From NCBI GenBank assembly GCA_016934695.1, contig JAFGSH010000026.1, positions 1 through 11,755 of the forward strand: 11,755 nt of DNA, in the 5' to 3' direction. The translations under genes and the position numbers were made by a program. This stretch comes from Deltaproteobacteria bacterium. GTDB lineage: Bacteria > Desulfobacterota > Syntrophia > Syntrophales > UBA2210. The notes beneath the pieces were generated by a model. It was given only the letters and a program-made list of their open reading frames with translations, ran no database searches and was not told the origin of the DNA. Below, in pieces: positions 1 through 8,412 of this stretch; position 1 is the first letter of the stretch, and each line of letters begins with the position of its first letter.

Positions 1-1
1 C

Positions 2-910
2 ATCATCTCCCAGAGAAGACAGAAACAGATCCTCAAGGAACAGATGGAGATCAACGAGACCTATCTGGAGTTGATAGAGCTCCGGTATCGCAAATCGATG
101 GTATCCTCGCTCGATGTCTACCAGCAACGGCAGGTGGTCGAACAGGTGAAGGCCCAGATCCCCCTCGTCGAGGAGCAGGAACAGCTCCTGATGCACCAGC
201 TGGCCCTCCTCCTCGGGAAACCGCCGCGCTCGTCGCTTACGATCACCAGAAGCACTCTTCCCGAATCTTCGGAAATCCCGAGAACCGGTCTCCCCGCGGA
301 CCTCCTGGCTGCACGGCCGGACGTGCGGGCGGCGGGGTTGAAACTGCGTTCGACGGACTGGCAGGTCGCGGCGGCACGGGCAAACCGTCTCCCCACCATC
401 AGCCTGAGCGCCTCGGCGGCCTATCAGTCATCCAACATCGACCTCATCTTCCGCAACTGGCTGGTCAACCTCGCAGCAAACCTGACGGCCCCTCTCTTCG
501 ACGGGGGTTACCGCGCGGCAGAGGTGGACCGTCTGCGGGCGGCTGCTGAGGAGAATCTGTCCGCCTACCGGCGGACGGTCTACACGGCGATCAAGGAGGT
601 GGAAGACGCGCTCCTCAGCGAGGTGAAGAAACGCGAGCATATCGAGGCCCTGGAGGCGGAGATCGAGGCGGCAGGTAGAGCCCTCGACGAGGCCCGGGAG
701 CGGTACCTCAAGGGGATCGACGATTACCTCCCCGTCCTGACCCAGGTTCTCAAGGCTCAGGCCCTTGATGTGGACCTGATCAGGCGACAGGCCGAACTGC
801 TGGGCGCCCGGGTAGCCCTGTATCGCGCCCTGGGCGGAACGTGGTCCGACAAGCTGACCCCCGACGGCGGTTTGAAGGAAACGAGCATTTCAAGCGATAC
901 CAAAGGATGA
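2..910 (+). CDS. TolC/NodT-type outer membrane efflux factor, 5' partial
   Basis: This is the outer-membrane channel subunit of a tripartite RND pump; its trimer forms a beta-barrel plus a periplasmic alpha-tunnel through which substrate leaves the cell. The reading frame is open to the first base (codons start at 2), so the true start lies upstream; the ATG at 44 is internal. About 302 codons remain of a family that is usually 450-500 residues, so the signal peptide and first repeat are missing. Visible family marks are the stretch GLPADLLAARPDVRAA (about 264-311), which is typical of the NodT/OprM branch, then a strand-rich part with LPTISLSASAAYQSS, an APLFDGG turn, and a long helical heptad-like region rich in Glu, Ala and Arg (about 515-720). 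The following adaptor gene starts 7 bp after the stop, which fixes its role. The exported substrate cannot be told. Confidence 0.93.
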   Translation: MISQRRQKQILKEQMEINETYLELIELRYRKSMVSSLDVYQQRQVVEQVKAQIPLVEEQEQLLMHQLALLLGKPPRSSLTITRSTLPESSEIPRTGLPADLLAARPDVRAAGLKLRSTDWQVAAARANRLPTISLSASAAYQSSNIDLIFRNWLVNLAANLTAPLFDGGYRAAEVDRLRAAAEENLSAYRRTVYTAIKEVEDALLSEVKKREHIEALEAEIEAAGRALDEARERYLKGIDDYLPVLTQVLKAQALDVDLIRRQAELLGARVALYRALGGTWSDKLTPDGGLKETSISSDTKG

Positions 911-917
911 GCCCCCC

Positions 918-2171
918 ATGAAAGAACAGAACCTGGCGAATATCCTCACCGGGCGAACGTCACTCAAGATCGTGCTGCCCCTGGCGGTTCTGATCGTTGC
1001 CGTTGTTGTCGCCCTCTATCTGGAGAGCACCGCTCCCAAGGCGCGCAGGACTCCCCCCGTGCGGGAGGCGCCGCTGGTAGAGGTCCTTACGGTTCGGCAC
1101 TCATCGGAGCGAGTCACCGTCCCGGCGATGGGAACCGTCATCCCGGCCCGGGAAATCACGCTCAAATCGCAGATCGCCGGAGATGTGGTGAAGGTTAACC
1201 CCCGCTTCACCGAGGGGGGACGGCTCAAGGCGGGCGAGGAGATCCTCGGGATAGACGACCGGGACTACCGCCTGGCAGTAGCCGAGCAGCGCAGCGCCGT
1301 CGTCAATGCCGAGTACGCGCTGAAACTGGAGATGGGGAGGCAGGATGTCGCCAAGCGGGAGTGGGAACTGCTCAACAAGACCTCGCCGCAGAAGTCGCTC
1401 GATTCCGAGCTGGCCCTGCGGAAACCCCACCTCGAAAAGGCGCAGGCGGATCTTGAGGCGGCCCGGGCCGCGCTGAAACAGGCCGAGCTTGACCTCGCCC
1501 GTACCGCCGTCCGGGCCCCTTTCAGCTGCATCGTTCGAACAAAGAATGTGGACCTGGGGTCACATGTCTCTTCCCAGGACCAACTCGCCGAGCTGGTGGG
1601 GACGGATCAGTACCGGGTACGGGCATCCGTGCCGGTCGACCGCCTCAAATGGCTCTCCTTCCCCAAGGGCGGAAACGATCAGGGATCGAAGGTGCGCATT
1701 CTCTACGGGAACACGACCAGGCACGAACGGAAAGGCACCGTCGCCAGACTCCTGAGCGACCTTGAAGAAGAAGGACGGATGGCCCGCATCCTCATCGCGG
1801 TCGACGATCCGCTCGACCTTAAGTCCCCTGAAAATACCAGGCCTCCTCTCCTGATCGGCGAATATGTGCGCGTCGAGATCGAAGGGCCCGTACTGGACGG
1901 CGTCGTCGTCCTTTCCCGTTCCGCCCTGCGGGACGGCCGGAGCGTCTGGGTGGCAGGCGATGATGACACCCTCGATATGCGGGCCGTCGATATCGCCTGG
2001 AAGGGAGAGACAACTGTCCTGGTCAGAAACGACCTGAGTGACGGCGAGCGGATTATTACGACCGGTCTTTCGGCCCCGGTCCAGGGGATGAAGATCATGG
2101 TGAATAAACCGGCGGAAGGATCCTCCGTGACAATCCCGGATAAGAAAGAAAAACAAGTACCAGCGAAATAA
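918..2171 (+). CDS. RND efflux periplasmic adaptor (HlyD/MFP family)
   Basis: Membrane fusion protein that links the inner-membrane RND permease to the outer-membrane channel. Its 417 residues show the usual order: a short cytoplasmic N-terminus, one hydrophobic anchor (about residues 16-36, KIVLPLAVLIVAVVVALYL) with no lipobox, a first half-lipoyl strand set (about 60-110, ITLKSQIAGDVVKV), an alpha-helical hairpin rich in Ala, Glu and Leu (about 115-195), the second half-lipoyl motif (TAVRAPFSCIVRTKNVDLGS), then beta-barrel and membrane-proximal domains. In the second half-lipoyl motif the common Asp-Gly after APF is Ser-Cys. The start is supported by an AAAGGATGAG ribosome binding site that overlaps the stop of the upstream channel gene, which suggests translational coupling. 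The permease starts 8 bp downstream. Substrate is unknown. Confidence 0.94.
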   Translation: MKEQNLANILTGRTSLKIVLPLAVLIVAVVVALYLESTAPKARRTPPVREAPLVEVLTVRHSSERVTVPAMGTVIPAREITLKSQIAGDVVKVNPRFTEGGRLKAGEEILGIDDRDYRLAVAEQRSAVVNAEYALKLEMGRQDVAKREWELLNKTSPQKSLDSELALRKPHLEKAQADLEAARAALKQAELDLARTAVRAPFSCIVRTKNVDLGSHVSSQDQLAELVGTDQYRVRASVPVDRLKWLSFPKGGNDQGSKVRILYGNTTRHERKGTVARLLSDLEEEGRMARILIAVDDPLDLKSPENTRPPLLIGEYVRVEIEGPVLDGVVVLSRSALRDGRSVWVAGDDDTLDMRAVDIAWKGETTVLVRNDLSDGERIITTGLSAPVQGMKIMVNKPAEGSSVTIPDKKEKQVPAK

Positions 2172-2179
2172 GGACGCCG

Positions 2180-5100
2180 ATGGACAAACGAAGCGAAAAG
2201 AGAGGCCCTCTCGCCTGGATGGCTGGCAATTCCGTCGCCGCCAATCTGCTGATGATCGTCTTTCTCATAGGCGGCCTCATCTGGGCCATGCAGATCAAGC
2301 AGGAGGTTTTCCCCGATTTCGATCTGGACTATGTGAACATCAACGTCTCCTACCCCGGGGCAAGTCCGGAAGAGGTCGAGCAGGGGATCATCCTCGCCGT
2401 GGAAGAGGCCGTCTCGGGCCTGGAAGGGATCAACGAGATCACCTCAAGCGCACGGGAGGGCTCCGGGATCGTGCAGGTCGAGATGATCGAGGGGTATAAC
2501 ATCCAGAAGCTGGCCCGCGATATCGAGAGCGAGGTGGATCGTATCACCTCCTTTCCCGAAGAGTCGGAGGACCCGAGGATAGAGATCATCGCCCATCGGC
2601 GGCAGGTCATATCACTGGCCCTGTACGGGAATCAGGGCGAGCGTGTCCTTCGCGAGAAGGCCGAAGAGATCCGGGACAGGCTCCTCCAAGACCCCGAGAT
2701 CACCCAGGTGGATCTTTCTGGAACCCGCGACCTGGAGATCAGCATCGAGGTGCCGCAGGACAAGCTGCGCGCCCACAACCTGACGCTCGACGACGTTGCT
2801 GCAAAGGTGCGGCAGACGGCCGTCGAACTGCCGGGGGGCGGCATCAAGACCGACAGCGGCGAGATCCTGGTGCGCATGACGGAACGCCGCGATTACGGTG
2901 AAGAGTTCGCCCGCATCCCGGTCATCTCTTCCAGCGACGGCACACAAGTCCTCCTCGAAGATATCGCCACAGTGATCGACGGATTCGAGGACACGGATAC
3001 CTACGCCACGTACAACGGCAAACCCGCCATCATGATCGATGTCTATCGGGTAGGCGACCAGACACCCCTGTCGGTGGCGGACGCCACCCTGAAGTACATG
3101 GAGGAATGGCGGCGGAACCTGCCGCCGGGGATCAGCATCGATGTTCTGAGAGACCGGTCGGACGTATACCGCCAGCGCCTCACACTCCTTCTCAACAACG
3201 GATACATGGGGCTCGCCCTGGTCCTGATCCTGCTGGGGCTCTTCCTGGAGGCGCGCCTGGCCTTCTGGGTGACCATGGGGATCCCCATCTCCTTCCTCGG
3301 CTCGATCCTCTTTCTTCCCACCCTCGGGGTCAGCATCAACATGATGTCGATGTTCGCCTTTATCGTGGCGCTGGGGATCGTTGTGGACGACGCCATTGTG
3401 GTGGGAGAGAACATCTATACCTACCGGGAACGGGGGTATACCTTCGGGAAGGCGGCCGTCGCGGGGGTGCGCGAGGTCGCCATGCCGGTCACCTTCAGCA
3501 TACTGACCAACATCGTCACTTTCACCCCCCTCCTCTTCGTGCCGGGGATCTCAGGGAAGATATACAAGGCAATCCCCATCGTCGTGATCACGGTCTTTGC
3601 CATCTCTCTGGTGGAGAGTCTCTTCATCCTGCCGGCCCACCTGGGACATCGGAGCGAGAAACCCGACCGGGCGGTTATGGCCTGGCTGCACAGGAACCAG
3701 CAACGCTTCAGCAACAAATTCAGCCGGCTGGTCAGAGAACACTACGGCCCCTTCCTAGACCGGGCCCTCGTCTGGCGGTACCTGACCATTGCCGTCGCGC
3801 TGGCGGTCCTGCTTATGACCCTGGTCTATGTGAAGAGCGGACGGATGGGGATCACCCTGATGGAACGGATCGAGTCGGACTTTGCCCAGGTGGAAATCGC
3901 CCTCCCCTACGGGTCGGCGGTGGAAAAGACCGAGGCGATCCAGGCAATTCTGGTGGAAACGGCCCAGAAGATCGCCGCTCAAGACGGGGGAGAGAAACTG
4001 GTCCAAGGGATTTTTTCCGAGATTGGCGCCTCGGTCAGCGGTACGGCGGGGAGCCATACCTGCCGGGTGCGCGTCTTCCTCACCCCGGCCGACCGGCGCC
4101 CCATGGAGACAGGTGATTTCGTGAAGGCGTGGCGCCGGGAAGTCGGGTCGATTGCCGGCCTGGAAACCATCTCATTCAAGTCCGATGCCGGCGGGCCCGG
4201 CTCACGGGCGGCCATGTCCATCGAACTGAGCCACCGGGATCTCTCGATCCTGGAGGCTGCCGGGTCGGAACTGGCCGAAGCATTCAGCCATTTCCCCAAG
4301 GTAACGGATATCAACGACGGGTTTGCTCCCGGGAAACAGCAGATCGACTTCACGGTCCGCCCCGAAGGCCGGGCACTCGGCCTGACCGCCCGTGACGTCG
4401 CGAGCCAGGTACGTCACTCTTTCTACGGGAACGAGGTCCTCCGCCAGCAGCGGGGACGAAACGAGGTCAAGATCATGGTGCGTCTCCCCAAGAGCGAGCG
4501 CGTGTCGGAATACAACCTCGAGGAACTGATGCTCAGGACCCCTTCCGGCCGGGAGGTTCCCCTGCAGGAGGCGGTCGACATGAAGCGGGGCCGGGCCTAT
4601 ACGGAGATAGATCGCAGGAACGGACGGCGGGTCATCACGGTGACGGCGGACATCACCCCCCCCAGCGAGGCGAGCCGCATCGTGAGCACACTCAAGGCGG
4701 AGACGCTGCCGGAATTGAAACGGAAATATGCCGGTCTGGACTACGGTTTTGAGGGACATCAGGCTGATCTTTCGGACAGCATGAAGAGCCTCTTCATGGG
4801 GCTGATGCTGGCCATGCTGGCCGTATACGCCCTCCTGGCAGTACCCTTCAAGAGCTACATCCAGCCGTTGATTGTCATGGTGAGCATCCCCTTCGGAATC
4901 GTGGGGGCGGTCTTCGGCCACCTCCTGATGGGCTACTCCCTCAGTGTGATGAGCCTCTTTGGGATCGTCGCCCTCTCGGGAGTGGTGGTCAATGATTCGC
5001 TCTTGCTGATCAACTTTGCCAACCGGCAGCGTGAACAGGGAAAAGACCTGCACGACGCGATCTATACGGCGGCGATCAGCCGTTTCCGCCCGATTCTCCT

Positions 5101-5290
5101 GACATCGCTGACAACATTCGGCGGACTGGCTCCCATCATGCTGGAAACCTCACGGCAGGCCCGCTTCATGATCCCCATGGCCATATCACTCGGCTTCGGG
5201 ATCCTCTTCGCCACCCTGATCACCCTGGTCCTGGTCCCCTGCTTCTACCTGGCGATCGAGGACCTGCGATCCGGAAAGAGATCGGGATGA
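2180..5290 (+). CDS. RND efflux transporter permease (AcrB-like, HAE family)
   Basis: Inner-membrane proton-driven pump subunit, 1036 residues, the usual length for the AcrB/AcrD/AcrF family. TM1 is about residues 15-37, followed by a large periplasmic loop (about 40-335), TM2-6 (about 336-480), TM7 (about 535-553), a second periplasmic loop, and TM8-12 (about 870-1025). TM4 holds the proton-relay pair Asp403-Asp404 in GIVVDDAIVVGEN, matching AcrB Asp407/Asp408 and pointing to the drug/organic export branch rather than a metal pump. TM10 reads SGVVVNDSLLLINF, with Asn938-Asp939 where AcrB has Lys940-Asn941. An AAGGA ribosome binding site overlaps the stop of the adaptor gene. It closes the channel-adaptor-permease operon. 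No regulator of the pump lies inside the window. Family assignment is secure; substrate is not predictable. Confidence 0.96.
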   Translation: MDKRSEKRGPLAWMAGNSVAANLLMIVFLIGGLIWAMQIKQEVFPDFDLDYVNINVSYPGASPEEVEQGIILAVEEAVSGLEGINEITSSAREGSGIVQVEMIEGYNIQKLARDIESEVDRITSFPEESEDPRIEIIAHRRQVISLALYGNQGERVLREKAEEIRDRLLQDPEITQVDLSGTRDLEISIEVPQDKLRAHNLTLDDVAAKVRQTAVELPGGGIKTDSGEILVRMTERRDYGEEFARIPVISSSDGTQVLLEDIATVIDGFEDTDTYATYNGKPAIMIDVYRVGDQTPLSVADATLKYMEEWRRNLPPGISIDVLRDRSDVYRQRLTLLLNNGYMGLALVLILLGLFLEARLAFWVTMGIPISFLGSILFLPTLGVSINMMSMFAFIVALGIVVDDAIVVGENIYTYRERGYTFGKAAVAGVREVAMPVTFSILTNIVTFTPLLFVPGISGKIYKAIPIVVITVFAISLVESLFILPAHLGHRSEKPDRAVMAWLHRNQQRFSNKFSRLVREHYGPFLDRALVWRYLTIAVALAVLLMTLVYVKSGRMGITLMERIESDFAQVEIALPYGSAVEKTEAIQAILVETAQKIAAQDGGEKLVQGIFSEIGASVSGTAGSHTCRVRVFLTPADRRPMETGDFVKAWRREVGSIAGLETISFKSDAGGPGSRAAMSIELSHRDLSILEAAGSELAEAFSHFPKVTDINDGFAPGKQQIDFTVRPEGRALGLTARDVASQVRHSFYGNEVLRQQRGRNEVKIMVRLPKSERVSEYNLEELMLRTPSGREVPLQEAVDMKRGRAYTEIDRRNGRRVITVTADITPPSEASRIVSTLKAETLPELKRKYAGLDYGFEGHQADLSDSMKSLFMGLMLAMLAVYALLAVPFKSYIQPLIVMVSIPFGIVGAVFGHLLMGYSLSVMSLFGIVALSGVVVNDSLLLINFANRQREQGKDLHDAIYTAAISRFRPILLTSLTTFGGLAPIMLETSRQARFMIPMAISLGFGILFATLITLVLVPCFYLAIEDLRSGKRSG

Positions 5291-5432
5291 CGGGATCTGA
5301 GCATTTCATTATCGAGATATTTATTATCTTGTGTTTCCCGCTTCAGTTACTTAGTATATCTATCCGTTGGGTAAGGGTACGTTGAACGGTCAGACCGGTT
5401 CTTGACTCTTTCGGCGCAAAACGGGGGATGCC
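5291..5432. other. Intergenic gap between pump operon and sulfatase unit
   Basis: The 142 bp hold an AT-rich stretch with a short inverted repeat AGATA-TTTAT-TATCT (about 5324-5338), too AT-rich and without a T-run to be called an intrinsic terminator. An imperfect inverted repeat, GAACGGT and ACCGGTTC (about 5383-5401), lies just upstream of the sulfatase start. A TATATC-like -10 (about 5354-5359) lacks a convincing -35. Whether the sulfatase has its own promoter or reads through from the pump genes is therefore open. Confidence 0.35.
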
Positions 5433-7013
5433 ATGGCCAAGGACGATATCTCCAGGCGCAGTTTTCTCAAGAGGTCGATCTGGATAGGCGTCGGCATCGG
5501 CGGGGCGGTGCTGGTAGGAAGCGGGGTGTACCGTCTTCTCCGGGTCAACGACATAAAGGAACTCATCGGCGACTACCCCGCGGGGGCCGAAAAATACTCC
5601 CTCGGCGTAGTGAACGCATCCGCGCCGCGGCCGAATGTGGTCCTCATCTACTGCGACGACCTGGGCTACGGAGATATCGGCTGCTTCGGCAACACCGTCA
5701 TCCGCACCCCCCATATCGATAGCCTGGCGGATGAGGGGATGCGCTTTACCGAATATTACGCCTGTAATGCGATATGTGCCCCGTCACGGGCGGGTCTGCT
5801 CACCGGCAGATACCCCATTCGAACCGGGATCATCGGCAACACCTATCCCGAAGACGAGCCCGTCGGCAGGGTAATGGCCCGGAATTTCGGCGGGATGTTG
5901 AAACCGCTCGGGGTGATGGATATCCGGGAAGAATACATCGGCCACGGTATCGACCCTGCCGAAATTACTCTGGCCGAGGCGCTGAAGGTCGCCGGGTACC
6001 GCACCGGCATGCTGGGGAAATGGCACCTGGGCGATTACAGTACCGATCCGAAATACAACCCCATCCGCCACGGCTTTGATTACTACTTCGGCGTTCCCTA
6101 CAGCAACGACATGAAACCCTTCCCCCTGTACCGCAACGAAACAGAGCTCGAGGCCGACCTCGGCCAGGACGAGGATCAGGCGAAGCTCACCGGACTCTAT
6201 ACCCGGGAAGCGGTGCGATTCATAGAGGAGTCATCTGGTGCGCCGTTCTTCCTGTATCTGGCCCACACCTTCCCGCATCAGCCCCTGTTCCCGTCCGAAA
6301 GATTCGAGAAGCAGTCCCACGGGGGAAAGTTCGGCGACGTGGTCGAAGAACTCGACTGGAGCGTGGGGGAGATATTGCAATGCCTGAGGCGAAACGGACT
6401 GGAGCGAAACACCCTGGTGATATTCACCAGCGACAACGGCCCCTGGTACGAGGGCAGCGCCGGGGCTCTCCGCGGACGGAAGGGGCAGAGTTACGAGGGC
6501 GGCTTCAGGGTCCCCTTCATCGCCAGATGGCCCGAGCGGATACCGCGGGGAGACGTGAATCCCGCCACCGTCATGAACATCGACCTCTACCCCACCCTGC
6601 TCTCTCTTGCCGGGGTGGGTCTGCCCAAAGACCGGATCGTAGATGGAAGGAATATCATCGAGCTCCTCACGGGGGAAAGCAGCACGTCACCGCATGAGGC
6701 CCTGTACTTCTTCCATTACGGCCGCCTGGAGGGGATCCGGGCCGGCCGTTGGAAATACTTCGATAAGATGAACCGCTACACCTGGCCCATAGCACTCGAT
6801 GCGGCGGCCATCCCCAACGCACTGGGCGCCGAGCAGATGGGTGACCGATGGCCGCTCCTGTACGATATCCAGCGCGACCCGGGAGAGTCGTACAACGTTA
6901 TCAACACCTATCCCGAGGTGGCTGAACGACTTGATACGGCATTGAACGCATTCAGGAACGAGATCGGGAAAAATCCCAGGGGATTTATCGGGCACCCCGT
7001 TTCCCAAAAGTAA
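5433..7013 (+). CDS. Tat-exported Cys-type sulfatase (arylsulfatase A-like)
   Basis: Hydrolyses a sulfate ester with a formylglycine made from Cys; acts outside the cytoplasm. The 526-residue product opens with a twin-arginine signal SRRSFLK (residues 7-13) and a hydrophobic segment (about 16-32). No clear AxA cleavage site follows directly, so the protein may stay anchored, with a linker to about residue 64. Catalytic marks are all present: metal-binding Asp75-Asp76 (IYCDDLGYGD), CAPSR at 115-119 with Cys115 as the formylglycine precursor, Lys196 and His198 in GKWHLG, a HTFPHQP motif, Asp334-Asn335 in SDNGP and Lys350 in GRKGQ. These match S1-type (arylsulfatase A-like) sulfatases. The start at 5433 is backed by a GGGGG run 5 bases upstream and by the complete Tat motif right after it. 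The maturase follows 46 bp downstream, probably in one transcript. The sulfated substrate is unknown. Confidence 0.95.
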   Translation: MAKDDISRRSFLKRSIWIGVGIGGAVLVGSGVYRLLRVNDIKELIGDYPAGAEKYSLGVVNASAPRPNVVLIYCDDLGYGDIGCFGNTVIRTPHIDSLADEGMRFTEYYACNAICAPSRAGLLTGRYPIRTGIIGNTYPEDEPVGRVMARNFGGMLKPLGVMDIREEYIGHGIDPAEITLAEALKVAGYRTGMLGKWHLGDYSTDPKYNPIRHGFDYYFGVPYSNDMKPFPLYRNETELEADLGQDEDQAKLTGLYTREAVRFIEESSGAPFFLYLAHTFPHQPLFPSERFEKQSHGGKFGDVVEELDWSVGEILQCLRRNGLERNTLVIFTSDNGPWYEGSAGALRGRKGQSYEGGFRVPFIARWPERIPRGDVNPATVMNIDLYPTLLSLAGVGLPKDRIVDGRNIIELLTGESSTSPHEALYFFHYGRLEGIRAGRWKYFDKMNRYTWPIALDAAAIPNALGAEQMGDRWPLLYDIQRDPGESYNVINTYPEVAERLDTALNAFRNEIGKNPRGFIGHPVSQK

Positions 7014-7059
7014 CGGACTCATCCATCGTGGTTGCGCCGCCGATTCCCGTTTTCGAAGA

Positions 7060-8283
7060 ATGACTATGAATACCCTGTCCCTGCTTGTAAAGCCCGCCTC
7101 ATACCGTTGCAATCTCGAGTGCTCGTATTGTTTCTATAAGCGGGTGGCCGGCATGTACGAAGAGCCGTCACCCTTCATGGACCATGACACCCTGGATGCC
7201 ATGATACGGACCGTCATGGGGTCCGGCGCCGGGCTCGTTTCCTTCTGCTGGCAGGGGGGAGAGCCGACCCTTAAGGGCTTGGATTTCTTCAGGGATGCGG
7301 TTGAGATGCAGAAGAAATACGCCCGTGCCGGGCAACGGGTCGAAAACCTGCTCCAGACGAACGGGGTGTTGCTGGATGACCACTGGCTGCGTTTCCTGCG
7401 CGACAATCGTTTCCTGGTGGGGATCAGTCTTGACGGTCCCGCCGATATGAACGACGCATACCGCGTGGATACAAGGGGCAACGGCACCTTCCACACGATC
7501 ATGGGCGCCATCGAGGGAATGCGGGAATACGGCGTGGATTTTAATATCCTGACCCTGCTGCATGACGGGAATGTGAAACAACCCGACCGGCTCTACGATT
7601 TCATGCGCCGGAACAACTTCGAGTACCTCCAATTCATCCCTTGTTTCGAAGTCGATGAAGGATCGAAGGTGCTGCCCTTCTCGGTCGGCGGCACAGAACT
7701 CGGAGCTTTCTACTGCCGGCTGTTCGACCGGTGGTACGATGACGGATTCCCCTATGTGTCGATACGACTCTTCGAGGATATCCTTATGTACCTGGCGGGC
7801 GGCACTCCGGCATCCTGCTGCTGGCACGACACCTGTGCCTCGTACCTGGTGATCGAACACAACGGTGATTGTTATCCCTGTGATTTTTTCGTGTATCCTG
7901 ACTGGTATCTCGGGAATATCACCCGGGACGACTTTCCCTCCATACTACACAGCGAGAAAAGAACCGAGTTCGGTGTCATGAAGTCGCACGTACCCCCGGT
8001 CTGCCGTGAATGCCGGTGGTTCGATTTTTGTCACGGGGACTGTACGAGATTCCGACTCGATACAAACGGGACGTACACCGATGCCAGCCGGTACTGCGAG
8101 GCGTGGTCCGCGCTCCTCAAGCACATCGAGCCGGTTACGGCGGAGATACGAGACCGCGCCATACGGCTGAGGGAATCGATTTTGGGCGGACAGTTCGACC
8201 GGGTCGGCCGAAACCAGGCGTGCCCGTGCGGAAGCGGCAAAAAATTCAAAAGATGCTGCGGCCGGGGAACGCCGGCCATCTGA
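7060..8283 (+). CDS. Anaerobic sulfatase-maturating enzyme (radical SAM, SPASM) with SEC-C tail
   Basis: Oxygen-independent radical-SAM enzyme that oxidises the active-site Cys (or Ser) of a sulfatase to formylglycine in the cytoplasm. The 407 residues begin with the cluster motif C17-x3-C21-x2-C24 in CNLECSYCFYK. Downstream are LQTNG, the anSME-typical GISLDGPADMNDAYRV, and the SPASM part: cysteines around CCWHDTC, then YPCDFFV with Asp275 at the place of the catalytic Asp in characterised anSMEs, LGNI, and CRECRWFDFCHGDC. The last 20 or so residues are a separate SEC-C motif, CPCGSGKKFKRCC, with Cys388, Cys390, Cys399 and Cys400 as likely zinc ligands. The ATG at 7066 is an equally good start, since GAAGA lies 6 bases before it. 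The neighbouring Cys-type sulfatase is the obvious substrate. Confidence 0.95.
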   Translation: MTMNTLSLLVKPASYRCNLECSYCFYKRVAGMYEEPSPFMDHDTLDAMIRTVMGSGAGLVSFCWQGGEPTLKGLDFFRDAVEMQKKYARAGQRVENLLQTNGVLLDDHWLRFLRDNRFLVGISLDGPADMNDAYRVDTRGNGTFHTIMGAIEGMREYGVDFNILTLLHDGNVKQPDRLYDFMRRNNFEYLQFIPCFEVDEGSKVLPFSVGGTELGAFYCRLFDRWYDDGFPYVSIRLFEDILMYLAGGTPASCCWHDTCASYLVIEHNGDCYPCDFFVYPDWYLGNITRDDFPSILHSEKRTEFGVMKSHVPPVCRECRWFDFCHGDCTRFRLDTNGTYTDASRYCEAWSALLKHIEPVTAEIRDRAIRLRESILGGQFDRVGRNQACPCGSGKKFKRCCGRGTPAI

Positions 8284-8315
8284 GTCGATGCTCCTGGCGA
8301 AGACGTGAGGTCACC

Positions 8316-8348
8316 AAAAAGCTCCGGCAGGCGCATACCTGCCGGAGC
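8316..8348 (-). terminator. Intrinsic terminator of the lipoprotein gene
   Basis: On the minus strand a perfect 11-bp GC-rich stem, GCTCCGGCAGG / CCTGCCGGAGC (8348-8338 and 8331-8321), closes a 6-base loop and is followed directly by five Ts (8320-8316). It lies about 65 bases past the stop of the lipoprotein gene. Read from the plus strand the hairpin has no T-run after it (GAAAGAATCC), so for the maturase transcript arriving from the left it could at most act as a weak terminator or a 3'-end-stabilising hairpin. Confidence 0.9.
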
Positions 8349-8412
8349 GAAAGAATCCGCTGATGTAACGGAATGAAAAACTGAAGCGGTGTAAAAAGGT
8401 TCGGACAGGCCC

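Noticed and set aside
3106..4116. 336-codon open frame on the plus strand within the permease gene
   Set aside because: A shifted frame of the RND permease, with a Gly/Arg/Pro/His-biased product and no ribosome binding site.
4202..5053. 283-codon open frame on the minus strand
   Set aside because: Antisense shadow of the permease; composition is low-complexity-like and no family is recognisable.
5291..5345. Intrinsic terminator after the pump operon
   Set aside because: The only hairpin (AGATA-TTTAT-TATCT) is short and AT-rich, and no T-run follows a stable stem.
7168..7860. 230-codon open frame on the minus strand
   Set aside because: Antisense to the anSME, whose motifs are unambiguous; no independent evidence.
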